Positions 1-6,728 of a stretch of DNA of 13,918 nt are shown here, piece by piece. Origin of the DNA: Firmicutes bacterium UBA6226 (lineage in GTDB: Bacteria > Bacillota_A > Clostridia > Peptostreptococcales > Acidaminobacteraceae); the NCBI GenBank assembly GCA_002441045.1, contig DJWQ01000056.1:1-13918 (forward strand), read 5' to 3'. Both the position numbers and the translations under genes were made by a program. Numbering within the stretch: the first letter of the stretch is position 1; every line of letters begins with the position of its first letter. Below the pieces are notes generated by a model. That model had not been told where the DNA came from. It worked only from the letters and a program-made list of their open reading frames with translations, and made no database searches.

Positions 1-911
1 GTGTATCCAACTAACTTAAGTACTTCAGCTGCATTTTGTAGTTGTAGATTAAACATCTCTTTTAGTGTCTTTGCAGTAAACTCTGCACTATAATTTAGGC
101 CATATAATACCTTACCAAGTATCTCTTGATTCACTTCATAAACCTTTGTTATGCCTTGTACCAAGTCTTCTGGCGTATAGCCTAATAAATTTAGAATATC
201 AGCCGCTTTATCTACTTCAAGCTGATAGACTTTATTCAACACATTACCTACCTCTACCGAGCCATACCCTGCAGCAAATAAAACTTGTCCTGTTTGCAGT
301 GCAGTTTGTTCGTATATGCCATCAAGCACTTCAGATATCGCTTCAGCTGAGTATTTATCATTAACCAAAAGCTCTATAACGCTCGTCATATCAAGTCCAT
401 ATTTCTCTGAAATTTTATTTGCCACCTCTATGACTGATTTACCTTCAAGATGAAGTTGTCTCACAATTATTTGTGGGTGATCCATAATTTGAAACTTCAA
501 CGGCAATGTTCGAGCACTACTTTTTGATACATATGTTATCTCACCTATTAACAGATTTTCTAGCTCTAATGCTTCTATTCCGTCCATGTATACGCTAATT
601 TTACTTTGCTGGTTTTTAACAGTGCCTTTTTTGAGTTCAAATTGATAAAAATTATTTTTTAAATCAACATTCAAACCATCGATAGTAATCTCTGCCTCAG
701 GTTTCAAGGTGTTGATTTCTATAAACAGATAATCTTGTAAATTTTCATCGTAAACATTTAAATTTGAAAGTTTATTGTTTAATAATGGCGGTAAAAAATG
801 CACCGCATCGATGGATGATTCAGTCATTGGAATAGTTGTTTCCTCTGCAAATGAATTCATACTCGCTAGAAATATCAAAACTACCATAAAAATTAAAATG
901 CTTCTTCTCAT
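1..911 (-). CDS. Secreted protein with tandem 29-residue helical repeats (C-terminus beyond the window)
   Basis: The frame is open from an ATG at 911 to the left edge, giving 303 codons without a stop, so the protein is partial. The ATG follows a good ribosome binding site (AAGGTGAAGGT directly upstream). Residues 1-22 are a signal peptide: MRR, a hydrophobic core, then a likely cut near NSFA-EE. Residues 23-155 look like a beta-rich domain of unknown type. From residue 187 there are four consecutive repeats of exactly 29 residues (353-267, 266-180, 179-93, 92-6), and a fifth begins at the edge. Each starts with Tyr, has L/I at position 10, an aromatic at 14, Leu at 25 and usually Gly at 29. 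A degenerate copy precedes them (about residues 155-186). The pattern suggests a helical solenoid. I do not know the function; an extracellular or cell-surface role is inferred from the signal peptide and from the c-di-GMP-II riboswitch upstream. Confidence 0.85.
   Translation of the reverse strand, partial: MRRSILIFMVVLIFLASMNSFAEETTIPMTESSIDAVHFLPPLLNNKLSNLNVYDENLQDYLFIEINTLKPEAEITIDGLNVDLKNNFYQFELKKGTVKNQQSKISVYMDGIEALELENLLIGEITYVSKSSARTLPLKFQIMDHPQIIVRQLHLEGKSVIEVANKISEKYGLDMTSVIELLVNDKYSAEAISEVLDGIYEQTALQTGQVLFAAGYGSVEVGNVLNKVYQLEVDKAADILNLLGYTPEDLVQGITKVYEVNQEILGKVLYGLNYSAEFTAKTLKEMFNLQLQNAAEVLKLVGY
6..353 (-). repeat. Four perfect-length 87-bp coding repeats (29 aa each)
   Basis: Four tandem units of 87 bp encode 29-residue repeats with conserved hydrophobic positions but diverged sequence. 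They are old protein repeats rather than a recent DNA duplication. The Tyr codon of the next unit occupies 3-5, so the array continues outside the window. Confidence 0.85.
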
Positions 912-1002
912 ACCTTCACCTTATATCCTTTCGCCAACAGTCCTCACAAATAAGAGCTCTGAAATTACAAGCTAATAGAAATCCTCTGACATGAGTCTTA
1001 GA

Positions 1003-1030
1003 TTTAGCCACATGTAAAACTATGGCTAAA
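1003..1030 (-). other. Inverted repeat in the leader after the riboswitch terminator
   Basis: TTTAGCCA (1003-1010) and TGGCTAAA (1023-1030) form a perfect 8-bp stem with a 12-base loop. It lies right after the terminator T-run and about 90 bases before the start codon of the repeat-protein gene. Its role is unknown; it could be a stabilising or regulatory hairpin of the read-through leader. Confidence 0.5.
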
Positions 1031-1036
1031 TAAAAA

Positions 1037-1056
1037 AACCGACCTTTCGGTCGGTT
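1037..1056 (-). terminator. Intrinsic terminator of the c-di-GMP-II riboswitch
   Basis: Read on the minus strand, AACCGACC, the loop GAAA and GGTCGGTT form a perfect 8-bp stem followed by a run of T. The first arm is also the conserved 3' end of the aptamer, so terminator and folded aptamer should exclude each other. Confidence 0.85.
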
Positions 1057-1118
1057 ACGCTACTAGCTCCATTAGGGAATAAGCGTCCAAATGTACCCTA
1101 ACTTCAAAACTCCAATTG
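1037..1118 (-). ncRNA. c-di-GMP-II riboswitch (GEMM-II) with overlapping terminator
   Basis: On the minus strand the 3' half carries the hallmark GCTAGTAGCGTAACCGACC, preceded by ACATTTGGACGC and TGAAG, which match the c-di-GMP-II aptamer as I remember it from Clostridium. The fold agrees. TTAGGG (1101-1096) pairs with CCCTAA (1077-1072), and ACGC (1086-1083) pairs with GCGT (1060-1057); these interleave as an H-type pseudoknot. A short P1 can form between TTGG (1115-1112) and CCGA (1054-1051). That CCGA lies inside the 5' arm of the terminator, so ligand binding should block termination and turn the gene on. This logic is inference. The controlled gene is the secreted repeat protein ending its upstream leader at 911. 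The aptamer proper is about 1049-1118. Confidence 0.9.
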
Positions 1119-1121
1119 CTT

Positions 1122-1153
1122 AACTATAATATTTATTAAATCATATTATAGTT
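1122..1153. repeat. 11-bp perfect inverted repeat between kinase gene and riboswitch
   Basis: AACTATAATAT (1122-1132) and ATATTATAGTT (1143-1153) are exact reverse complements around a 10-base loop. There is no T-run on either side, so it is a poor terminator. The minus-strand arm contains the TATAAT proposed as the -10 of the riboswitch transcript. Confidence 0.6.
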
Positions 1154-1174
1154 AAAAATAAGACTAATTTTTAA
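1145..1174 (-). promoter_or_regulatory. Putative promoter of the riboswitch leader
   Basis: A perfect TATAAT on the minus strand lies at 1150-1145, with a weak -35 (TTAAAA, 1174-1169) at an 18-base spacing. Transcription would start near 1138, about 20 bases before the aptamer, which fits. The poor -35 would suit an activated promoter. Confidence 0.45.
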
Positions 1175-1179
1175 AGCTA

Positions 1180-1210
1180 GCGAAATTGGATCATATTTTG
1201 GCGAAATTGG
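1180..1210 (-). promoter_or_regulatory. Direct repeats CCAATTTCGC spaced 21 bp, candidate LytTR-type site
   Basis: The 10-mer CCAATTTCGC (minus strand) occurs exactly twice, at 1210-1201 and 1189-1180, with a 21-bp period. It sits immediately upstream of the weak -35 at 1174-1169. LytTR regulators such as AgrA bind two direct repeats about two helical turns apart in this position. A LytTR regulator is encoded 2 kb away. The link is inference. Confidence 0.45.
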
Positions 1211-1231
1211 CATTTATTTCGATTAAACTGA

Positions 1232-3157
1232 TTACTTCTGTATGGCTATGGCAGCCATAAGAGTAAATGTAGATGCATCAGAGGTAATATTTAGATAACC
1301 GTTATAACGTTCAACTGATTGCTTAATGTTTTTAATACCTAGCCCATGTTCTAGTCCATCTTTCGATGAAATTAACTTTCCATCTTTTAAAAACATGCTA
1401 TTTTGATGCTGATTCGTAACTTTGATTAAAAACTGACCCTCTATAACATTGGCTTCTAACAATATTTGTCTTTTACATACATTTTTTACTTTCTCAGATG
1501 CTTCAATCGCATTCTCTAAAGCATTCCCTAATATAATACATAGCTCCGCATCTTCAATCGCTAAGCTAGAAGGAATTATCGTTTTCACGCTTAGATTAAT
1601 TTCCTTTTCTTTAGCTTTCAAATGATAATAGCCAATAATCGAATTTGCTATCACATGTTCGCAATACACTTCAATCGGGTCTTCGTCAATCTTCTCCCCA
1701 TATTGTTGAATCAATACATTGATTTGGTCATATTTTTGCGTCTTCATTAAAACCTCGATTGCACCCGTAAAATGATGTAAATCGTGTTTAATCCGTTTTG
1801 TTTCACTCACTTGAACCATCACTTGGTCATAATACTCTTTTTGCATGGTCATACGTTCTTTGGTCATTTCATATCGTGCCGACGTTAAAGCAATTTCGTT
1901 ATAAACTTTTGCTATGTGAAGCGTATAAACGATACTAAAAATAAACATCGAAATCGTTAAGGCGATCATGAATGTCATCGCTAAATCAAGATAGATATTA
2001 CCATTGATATAGTAACTATTAATAACGATTCCGGAAAATGCTATTAAAACCCCGATAAAGCTCAAAAGGTTACTGTTCGTCATGTTATGATGCACGCGTA
2101 TGAGCCTCCAAAAAAGATATGTTTCCACACCAAAGGAGGCCACTGGTATCGCAATATTTAGATATTGATTATAAAACGGCAGTGATACAAATTGATAGAT
2201 ACAGAATATACCTAAATAGTAAGCAATAAAAAATACTTTCATTTTTCGAGAGATTTCTATATTAAACTGCTCTTGAAAAAGGAATATTAGCAAATACTTA
2301 TATAAAAAACTTACAAAAAACATTAATGGATTGATGTCTTCGTATGAAAGGCCAAAGAATACAAGGTCCTTCCAATTGCTATAAAAAGAAGTTGTCAGCA
2401 TAATCCTAAGAATGACAGCCAAAAGCATGATAATTAGCCATGGCGATCTTCTCCCCTTTTTAAAGGCTACCACATAAACGACTGACATCATAACAAATGC
2501 AAAAACAATCATCCCAAACATCATAAACTCGATATGCGTCTTACTATTTTCAGATGAAAGTACCAAGTTATATTGTCTTAAAATAGGCGTCATATAAAGT
2601 CCAGAAAAGCGCTTACTTGCAACCTCTATAACGATTTCATGTTCATTGTTATTGCTGAGCTGAACAGGGTAAAGCTTTGCTTCTGGTATGGCATCTATAC
2701 TTTGGGTATCTTTTGAAATTGTACCGCTCTCAGCAGCTAAATGCCCATCGATATAGGCTCTATAGGCGCTGCCAAAATCGGGAATGTATACCGTCATTGG
2801 CTGATCGCTTGAAAAATCTTTTACTTTCAACTTATAAGAAGCATATCCATCAGATGGCAACCGCTGACCCTTTAAAGAATAATCTGACCAATAATCAGGT
2901 GTGTATATCAAAAAATCTGCAGTTGGACTAGACATTGCATCAGAATAGATCAATTGACGCCAATAAAAATCCCATTGTCCATCTAAGAGGATTCGATCGT
3001 CTGCTTTATAATTTTCTAATGATATTTCACCAGCCACAGCTTCTTTTGTATGAGTTATGTCATGATAATAAGCTGTATAGACAAGAGGCAAATGGGTCAG
3101 TAACATATATGCTGTAAGGCCAAAAATCATAATGAAGATCGTTTTTCGTGACTTCAA
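1232..3157 (-). CDS. 7TMR-type membrane sensor histidine kinase (GHKL ATPase)
   Basis: This 641-residue sensor kinase has an N-terminal membrane anchor (about residues 7-29) and an extracellular beta-sandwich domain (about 44-205) like the galactose-binding-like DISMED domains. A block of membrane helices follows (about 209-415), as in 7TMR-DISM receptors, then a coiled coil. The H-box is RIKHDLHH with phospho-acceptor His458. The N-box LGNALENAIEA has Asn545 and Asn549, and the G-box GLGIKN lies near 605-610. This is the HPK10/AgrC-like kinase type that phosphorylates LytTR regulators. The start is TTG at 3157, preceded by AGGGGTG; it lies 2 bases after the final stop (3162-3160) of the broken regulator frame, so the two were a translationally linked pair. 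The ligand is unknown; a small molecule or sugar is possible from the extracellular fold. Confidence 0.88.
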   Translation of the reverse strand: MKSRKTIFIMIFGLTAYMLLTHLPLVYTAYYHDITHTKEAVAGEISLENYKADDRILLDGQWDFYWRQLIYSDAMSSPTADFLIYTPDYWSDYSLKGQRLPSDGYASYKLKVKDFSSDQPMTVYIPDFGSAYRAYIDGHLAAESGTISKDTQSIDAIPEAKLYPVQLSNNNEHEIVIEVASKRFSGLYMTPILRQYNLVLSSENSKTHIEFMMFGMIVFAFVMMSVVYVVAFKKGRRSPWLIIMLLAVILRIMLTTSFYSNWKDLVFFGLSYEDINPLMFFVSFLYKYLLIFLFQEQFNIEISRKMKVFFIAYYLGIFCIYQFVSLPFYNQYLNIAIPVASFGVETYLFWRLIRVHHNMTNSNLLSFIGVLIAFSGIVINSYYINGNIYLDLAMTFMIALTISMFIFSIVYTLHIAKVYNEIALTSARYEMTKERMTMQKEYYDQVMVQVSETKRIKHDLHHFTGAIEVLMKTQKYDQINVLIQQYGEKIDEDPIEVYCEHVIANSIIGYYHLKAKEKEINLSVKTIIPSSLAIEDAELCIILGNALENAIEASEKVKNVCKRQILLEANVIEGQFLIKVTNQHQNSMFLKDGKLISSKDGLEHGLGIKNIKQSVERYNGYLNITSDASTFTLMAAIAIQK

Positions 3158-3159
3158 AG

Positions 3160-3330
3160 TTACACCCCTTTGCTCATTCGACTAAACAGATAGGCATAGT
3201 ATCTTTCACGGCTCTCTTTAACAAATCGCTTAGAAATACCTACCTGATGGTTTATGACCTCGAAAGACTTAGTGTTATATGATTTTATGTACGCCATGTT
3301 GATAACATAACTTTGATGACATCTTAAAAA
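3160..3330 (-). pseudogene. Cut-off C-terminal part of the LytTR response regulator
   Basis: Directly after the TAG at 3333-3331 the same frame continues for 56 sense codons to a TAA at 3162-3160. It encodes FLRCHQSYVINMAYIK and onwards, which is the standard second half of a LytTR domain. Without the TAG the regulator would be 246 residues, a normal size. The preserved frame and sequence show that the stop is recent, suppressed, or a sequencing error. There is no obvious ribosome binding site for separate translation of this piece. Confidence 0.8.
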
Positions 3331-3900
3331 CTATTCTTTAGGAAGTCTTTCTAATATTTGACTTAATTTTTCATAGCATTGAAACGTATCGCCATTTGCA
3401 AGGTGAACGTAAATCTGCTTGTCATCGCTTTCTATGAATGCAATTGACTTATGTGCTATAAAATACTCAGTACCATGACACTTCAAAGTTAATACCGATT
3501 CTTTTAAATTTCCCCTCGTCAGTTTAATTTCTGTATAAAGTGCTTCTAATCGCTCCTTGTTCACAGGCTTCACAAGATAGTTAAAAGCAAAAACAGCATA
3601 TGCGTCAGAATAATGCTCACGGCTAGACGTCGTCATTACGATTTTTATACCGTTGTTAATACTTCTCAATTGTTTTGCGATCTCAATCCCAGTTTCACCA
3701 GGCATATAAATATCTAGAAATATAACGTCTATCCGATCATCTGCATCACTTACTTGTTCAATTTTTAAAATTCTGTCCAATAATGCTTTCCCTTGCGAGT
3801 AGGTTTCTATTTCTACACTTTCATCCAACTCTTTGAGTAAATGGGATAACCTCAAAATATCTGAGCTCGTGTCATCACATATTGCAACTCTAATTCTCAT
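3331..3900 (-). CDS. LytTR-family response regulator, truncated by an in-frame TAG
   Basis: Starting at the ATG at 3900, which follows GAGGTGG, the frame encodes 189 residues. Earlier in-frame ATG codons lack such a site. Residues 1-120 are a receiver domain: acidic pair Asp9/Asp10, phospho-acceptor Asp63 in FLDIYMPG, Thr90/Thr91 and Lys111 in YLVKPV. From about residue 136 a LytTR DNA-binding domain begins (VLTLKCHGTEYFIAHKSIAFIES) but stops after ERLPKE, about half way. The remainder of the domain continues in frame downstream. As it stands the protein should receive phosphate but is unlikely to bind DNA. It is the first gene of an operon with the histidine kinase and is its obvious partner. 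Confidence 0.85.
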   Translation of the reverse strand: MRIRVAICDDTSSDILRLSHLLKELDESVEIETYSQGKALLDRILKIEQVSDADDRIDVIFLDIYMPGETGIEIAKQLRSINNGIKIVMTTSSREHYSDAYAVFAFNYLVKPVNKERLEALYTEIKLTRGNLKESVLTLKCHGTEYFIAHKSIAFIESDDKQIYVHLANGDTFQCYEKLSQILERLPKE

Positions 3901-3935
3901 GTGCCACCTCATTAAGAACAAAGTTCATTTTGCTT

Positions 3936-3941
3936 ATTATA
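3936..3941 (-). promoter_or_regulatory. Putative -10 (TATAAT) of the regulator-kinase operon
   Basis: A perfect TATAAT on the minus strand lies about 35 bases before the regulator start at 3900. No good -35 is visible at 16-18 bases, so it may need an activator. Confidence 0.4.
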
Positions 3942-4056
3942 TCTCTAAATCATATTTTTCACTACTTTAATTGCAGGCGAAACTACGAAATATTTTGAAA
4001 ACTATATTTTGAATAAATCAAACAATGTTACATAACTAGGCTCATACTTGTGTTTT

Positions 4057-4065
4057 TGGTATAAT
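4057..4065 (+). promoter_or_regulatory. Extended -10 promoter of the AraC gene
   Basis: TGGTATAAT matches the extended -10 pattern TGnTATAAT. It is 34 bases before the start codon. No clear -35 is present, as is usual for extended -10 promoters. Confidence 0.55.
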
Positions 4066-4099
4066 GGTAGTGACTATTTTGTGAAAGAAAGGTAATAAT

Positions 4100-4885
4100 A
4101 TGAAGATCAAGTTAGACTATCCCCAAGTAATAACACTCGATTCAATTCTTGATCAAAAAAAAATTGCCCGATCGCTACAAGATGCAATGTTTGATCAAAG
4201 AGAATCAAATCACCCCATCGTACATTTTGAAGATGAACAGCAGCTTTTAGACGCTGTAAGAAGAGGTGATTTAAATCAGATTATCACATTAATAAATACA
4301 AGCTCTAATCTTGATATCTATATGGGACAGATGTCAAACGATCAACTACTACAAGCAAGATATTCATTTGTTTCAGCAATAACACTCATCACAAGAAATG
4401 CAATTTTAGGTGGATTACCTGAAATCGATGCTTACAATTTGAGTGATATCTATATTCAAACTATGGATCGATCAACAAATCTTGACACAATTTTCAGTCT
4501 TTTTTTGTCTGCACTCATTGATTTTACTAAACGTGTTGAAACCGTCTCCACTCGAGATTACAAGTATTCAAAGCCGATTTTTCAATGTCTTGAGTATATT
4601 AACAGCCACTTACACAATCGGATCACATTAAGTGATCTAGCTAAAGTCAGTCAACTTTCAACCGCCTATATATCATCACTTTTTAGAAAAGAAACGGGTC
4701 AGACTTTCACTGAATACTATATAAATACACGTCTAGAAGCTGCTAAACAGATGTTACTCTACACGAATAACAGCATAACAGAAATAGCTAGTTTGCTATC
4801 ATTCTCATCACACTCTAACTTCAGTTATCACTTCAATAAAAAATTTAAAATAACACCTAAGGCTTTTCGTAATTCTGCCAAGTAA
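4100..4885 (+). CDS. AraC-family transcriptional regulator
   Basis: This 261-residue protein has an AraC-type DNA-binding domain at about 160-258. The first helix-turn-helix is ITLSDLAKVSQLSTAYISSLFRK in outline (about 175-197), and the second follows ITEIASLLSFSS, ending in the family signature NFSYHFNKKFKITPKAFR (about 240-257). The N-terminal 150 residues contain LLDAVRRGD (49-57), seen in many Firmicute AraC regulators with helical N-terminal domains. No cupin or PAS signature is obvious, so the inducer cannot be guessed. A GAAAGG ribosome binding site precedes the ATG. It is the only plus-strand gene, divergent from the two-component operon and convergent with the lipocalin-like gene, which it overlaps in neither frame (11-base gap). 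Either neighbour could be its target. Confidence 0.9.
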   Translation: MKIKLDYPQVITLDSILDQKKIARSLQDAMFDQRESNHPIVHFEDEQQLLDAVRRGDLNQIITLINTSSNLDIYMGQMSNDQLLQARYSFVSAITLITRNAILGGLPEIDAYNLSDIYIQTMDRSTNLDTIFSLFLSALIDFTKRVETVSTRDYKYSKPIFQCLEYINSHLHNRITLSDLAKVSQLSTAYISSLFRKETGQTFTEYYINTRLEAAKQMLLYTNNSITEIASLLSFSSHSNFSYHFNKKFKITPKAFRNSAK

Positions 4886-4896
4886 CTTTTCTTTCT

Positions 4897-5988
4897 TTAA
4901 GCTTTGGGCACATGACCAAAATACATCAGTTCCCAAACCGCGGAGCTTGAGACAGATTTGTCCACTAACTCGTTATCAACAATGTGTTCTATAGTGACAG
5001 TACCAGCAAACCTAATATATGCACCGTCAAATCTAATAAGACGTCCAATTAATTTCGAGATACCATTAGCAAAATCGATGAATTTATTACACGAAATGTC
5101 TTTTAATCTCTTGTAAGTAATTCTATATTGATTCGAATGATCAATATAATTATATATGATTGTATTAGCAACTGGTTTTTTAGTTTTATTATCGATATAT
5201 ACATCTTCAAAAGTACAGCTTACGAACTGTGGGTCTTCCGCTACCAACTTTCCATCCTTAAAAAGTATAAACACATCCTGTTCTGAACTGCTGTATTTTG
5301 GTGTAGCAACCATATGAGCATTGATAACAGTGTAAGGACCCACTTCTGCTCTCCCCCAGTACCAATGATGCAGTAGCTTGGTCATTTGGGCATCACCCCA
5401 GTTATGATCATGATAGCCACTGCCTTGTATCAAGACTGTCTTGTTATTGTATTTTAAGGTACCAGTTACATTTCCATGTGGAACTGCAGGTAACCATGCA
5501 AAGTAATTTTCGTTATCTTTATGCTTAAAAAAAGAAAAACCAGTACCTGGGCGATAATTATCCACAGTGCTTTTTAAAGTCAAATCTGCTTTGACATCTG
5601 ATTCATCTATCTCAATATGATATTCTCTCAAGTCACCAAAAAACTTGTTATTTCGAATTTTTACATCACAACGTTCAAGTGACGAACTAAACTCTAATGG
5701 ATTGCCACTAATTGCTTTTGTAAATATTTCTTTGCCTTCTTTGTCCGTAAGTGAAATTGTAATAAAGGGCTTTATCCCTGTATTAATTGCTATCATGTTC
5801 TTAGTATAAAAAACAATGACAAGCGTATTACCATTTTCTAAAGTAACATCAAAGTACCACCACTCGAAATTTCCTTTTTTACCATTTGTCCTCATGCCAT
5901 CTTCCCAAGCTTCAACAATCTTTTTATTTAATCCTAATTTGTGATAATCTGCTTCCTCAAATAAAAAAGCTTTACCAATACTTCTCAT
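4897..5988 (-). CDS. CrtC/AttH-like lipocalin-fold domain protein
   Basis: The 363-residue protein resembles the CrtC/AttH family (carotenoid 1,2-hydratase-like, two lipocalin-type beta-barrels). The visible signatures are GNFEWWYFD (39-47), GSGYHDHNWGDA (189-200) and LLHHWYWGRAEVGPY (205-219), which match the conserved Trp/Tyr and His-Asp-His motifs of that family. It has no signal peptide or membrane segment, so a cytoplasmic location is likely. The start follows AAGGAGG with 8-base spacing. There are no carotenoid genes nearby, so true hydratase activity is unlikely to be its role. In the family many members are uncharacterised proteins acting on lipid-like or hydrophobic ligands. The fold assignment is fairly sure; the substrate is unknown. 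Confidence 0.75.
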   Translation of the reverse strand: MRSIGKAFLFEEADYHKLGLNKKIVEAWEDGMRTNGKKGNFEWWYFDVTLENGNTLVIVFYTKNMIAINTGIKPFITISLTDKEGKEIFTKAISGNPLEFSSSLERCDVKIRNNKFFGDLREYHIEIDESDVKADLTLKSTVDNYRPGTGFSFFKHKDNENYFAWLPAVPHGNVTGTLKYNNKTVLIQGSGYHDHNWGDAQMTKLLHHWYWGRAEVGPYTVINAHMVATPKYSSSEQDVFILFKDGKLVAEDPQFVSCTFEDVYIDNKTKKPVANTIIYNYIDHSNQYRITYKRLKDISCNKFIDFANGISKLIGRLIRFDGAYIRFAGTVTIEHIVDNELVDKSVSSSAVWELMYFGHVPKA

Positions 5989-6160
5989 CCCATTTGCCTC
6001 CTTACAACCGTTCTATTTAGTCATTCAATTAATTACGAATATTCTATCTATGTTTTTCTATTTAGACTATCTTATATTTTCACTTTTTATCAGAATTTTA
6101 AGGCGACTTCATTTTTTAATTATTAAATAATTACAGATACCCTCTTGTAATCAAAAAAGA

Positions 6161-6184
6161 CTTTATAAGTTTTGTCTTATAAAG
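6161..6184 (-). terminator. Terminator of the sigma/anti-sigma/secreted-protein operon
   Basis: CTTTATAAG and CTTATAAAG form a perfect 9-bp stem with a 6-base loop, followed on the minus strand by TCTTTTTT. It lies about 60 bases after the stop of the small secreted protein. Confidence 0.8.
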
Positions 6185-6244
6185 CCCTTTTATTGATTTT
6201 CGTGGCAGATAGAATTTTATAAATTTTGGATACTTGTTAATCGA

Positions 6245-6676
6245 TTAACAGTTTCCGTCGTGAAGATATATGTGTTCCTTAATTTGCTCTAACAACTGAT
6301 CTTTTGTCTGATCTTGAAGCTTACTTTGATCTAATGTTATGAGTAAATCCAGTAGCTGCTCTCTACTTCTAGTTTTCAACCACTCGTGTAATTTAGACCA
6401 ATCTTGTTCATTCAACATCTCTTTTATTTTCAACATGTCCTGACTCATAATCCTGTCCTGAGTCTTAAGCTGATCTTTGTCCTGAACTCTATCTTGAACT
6501 CTGTCCTGTACACAATCACCACAGTTGACGTAGTTACAGGTTTCAACACAAGTGCCATCTCTTAATTGTAATTGATCTCTAATTTGATCACCATTACCCT
6601 TACCTGCTGCGAATACAGTGGTACTTGATAGTATCACTAACATACTCAATAATAGAATTGCTATGCCTTTTTTCAT
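6245..6676 (-). CDS. Small secreted Gln/Asp-rich protein with a four-Cys cluster
   Basis: The likely start is the ATG at 6676, six bases after GAGGTG, giving 143 residues; an in-frame GTG three codons earlier (6685) is less well placed. Residues 1-24 are a clear signal peptide (MKKGIAILLL, cut near VFA-AG). The mature protein has a Cys cluster at 43, 47, 52 and 55 (CVETCNYVNCGDC), a repetitive VQDRVQDRVQDKDQ stretch, and then a charged helical region ending in a C-terminal Cys. I do not recognise a named family. It lies 52 bases downstream of the anti-sigma gene and shares its terminator, so it is probably part of the sigma-factor regulon and acts outside the membrane. The Cys cluster could form disulfides or bind a metal; neither is shown. 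Confidence 0.8.
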   Translation of the reverse strand: MKKGIAILLLSMLVILSSTTVFAAGKGNGDQIRDQLQLRDGTCVETCNYVNCGDCVQDRVQDRVQDKDQLKTQDRIMSQDMLKIKEMLNEQDWSKLHEWLKTRSREQLLDLLITLDQSKLQDQTKDQLLEQIKEHIYLHDGNC

Positions 6677-6728
6677 AAAATTCACCTCGCTCCCTTGCGT
6701 TTCAAAATTCTATTTGTCACACTTTTTA

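Noticed and set aside
1037..1118. c-di-GMP-I (GEMM-I) or another riboswitch class
   Set aside because: The GEMM-I core GGACGCAAAGC with its two-helix layout is absent; the GTAGCGTAACCGACC end and pseudoknot order fit class II.
1122..1153. Terminator of the histidine kinase gene
   Set aside because: The stem is perfect but only AT-rich and has no T-run on the minus strand; kept as an inverted repeat only.
2677..3117. Plus-strand open frames inside the histidine kinase gene
   Set aside because: Antisense shadows of a gene with clear domains; no ribosome binding site or recognisable product.
3331..3333. TAG read as pyrrolysine or reassigned sense codon
   Set aside because: TAG ends the anti-sigma gene normally in the same window and no recoding element is visible; mutation or sequence error is simpler.
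3910..3926. Second LexA-like box (AGAACAAAGTTC)
   Set aside because: The half-sites are three bases apart instead of four and it does not overlap a -35/-10 pair.
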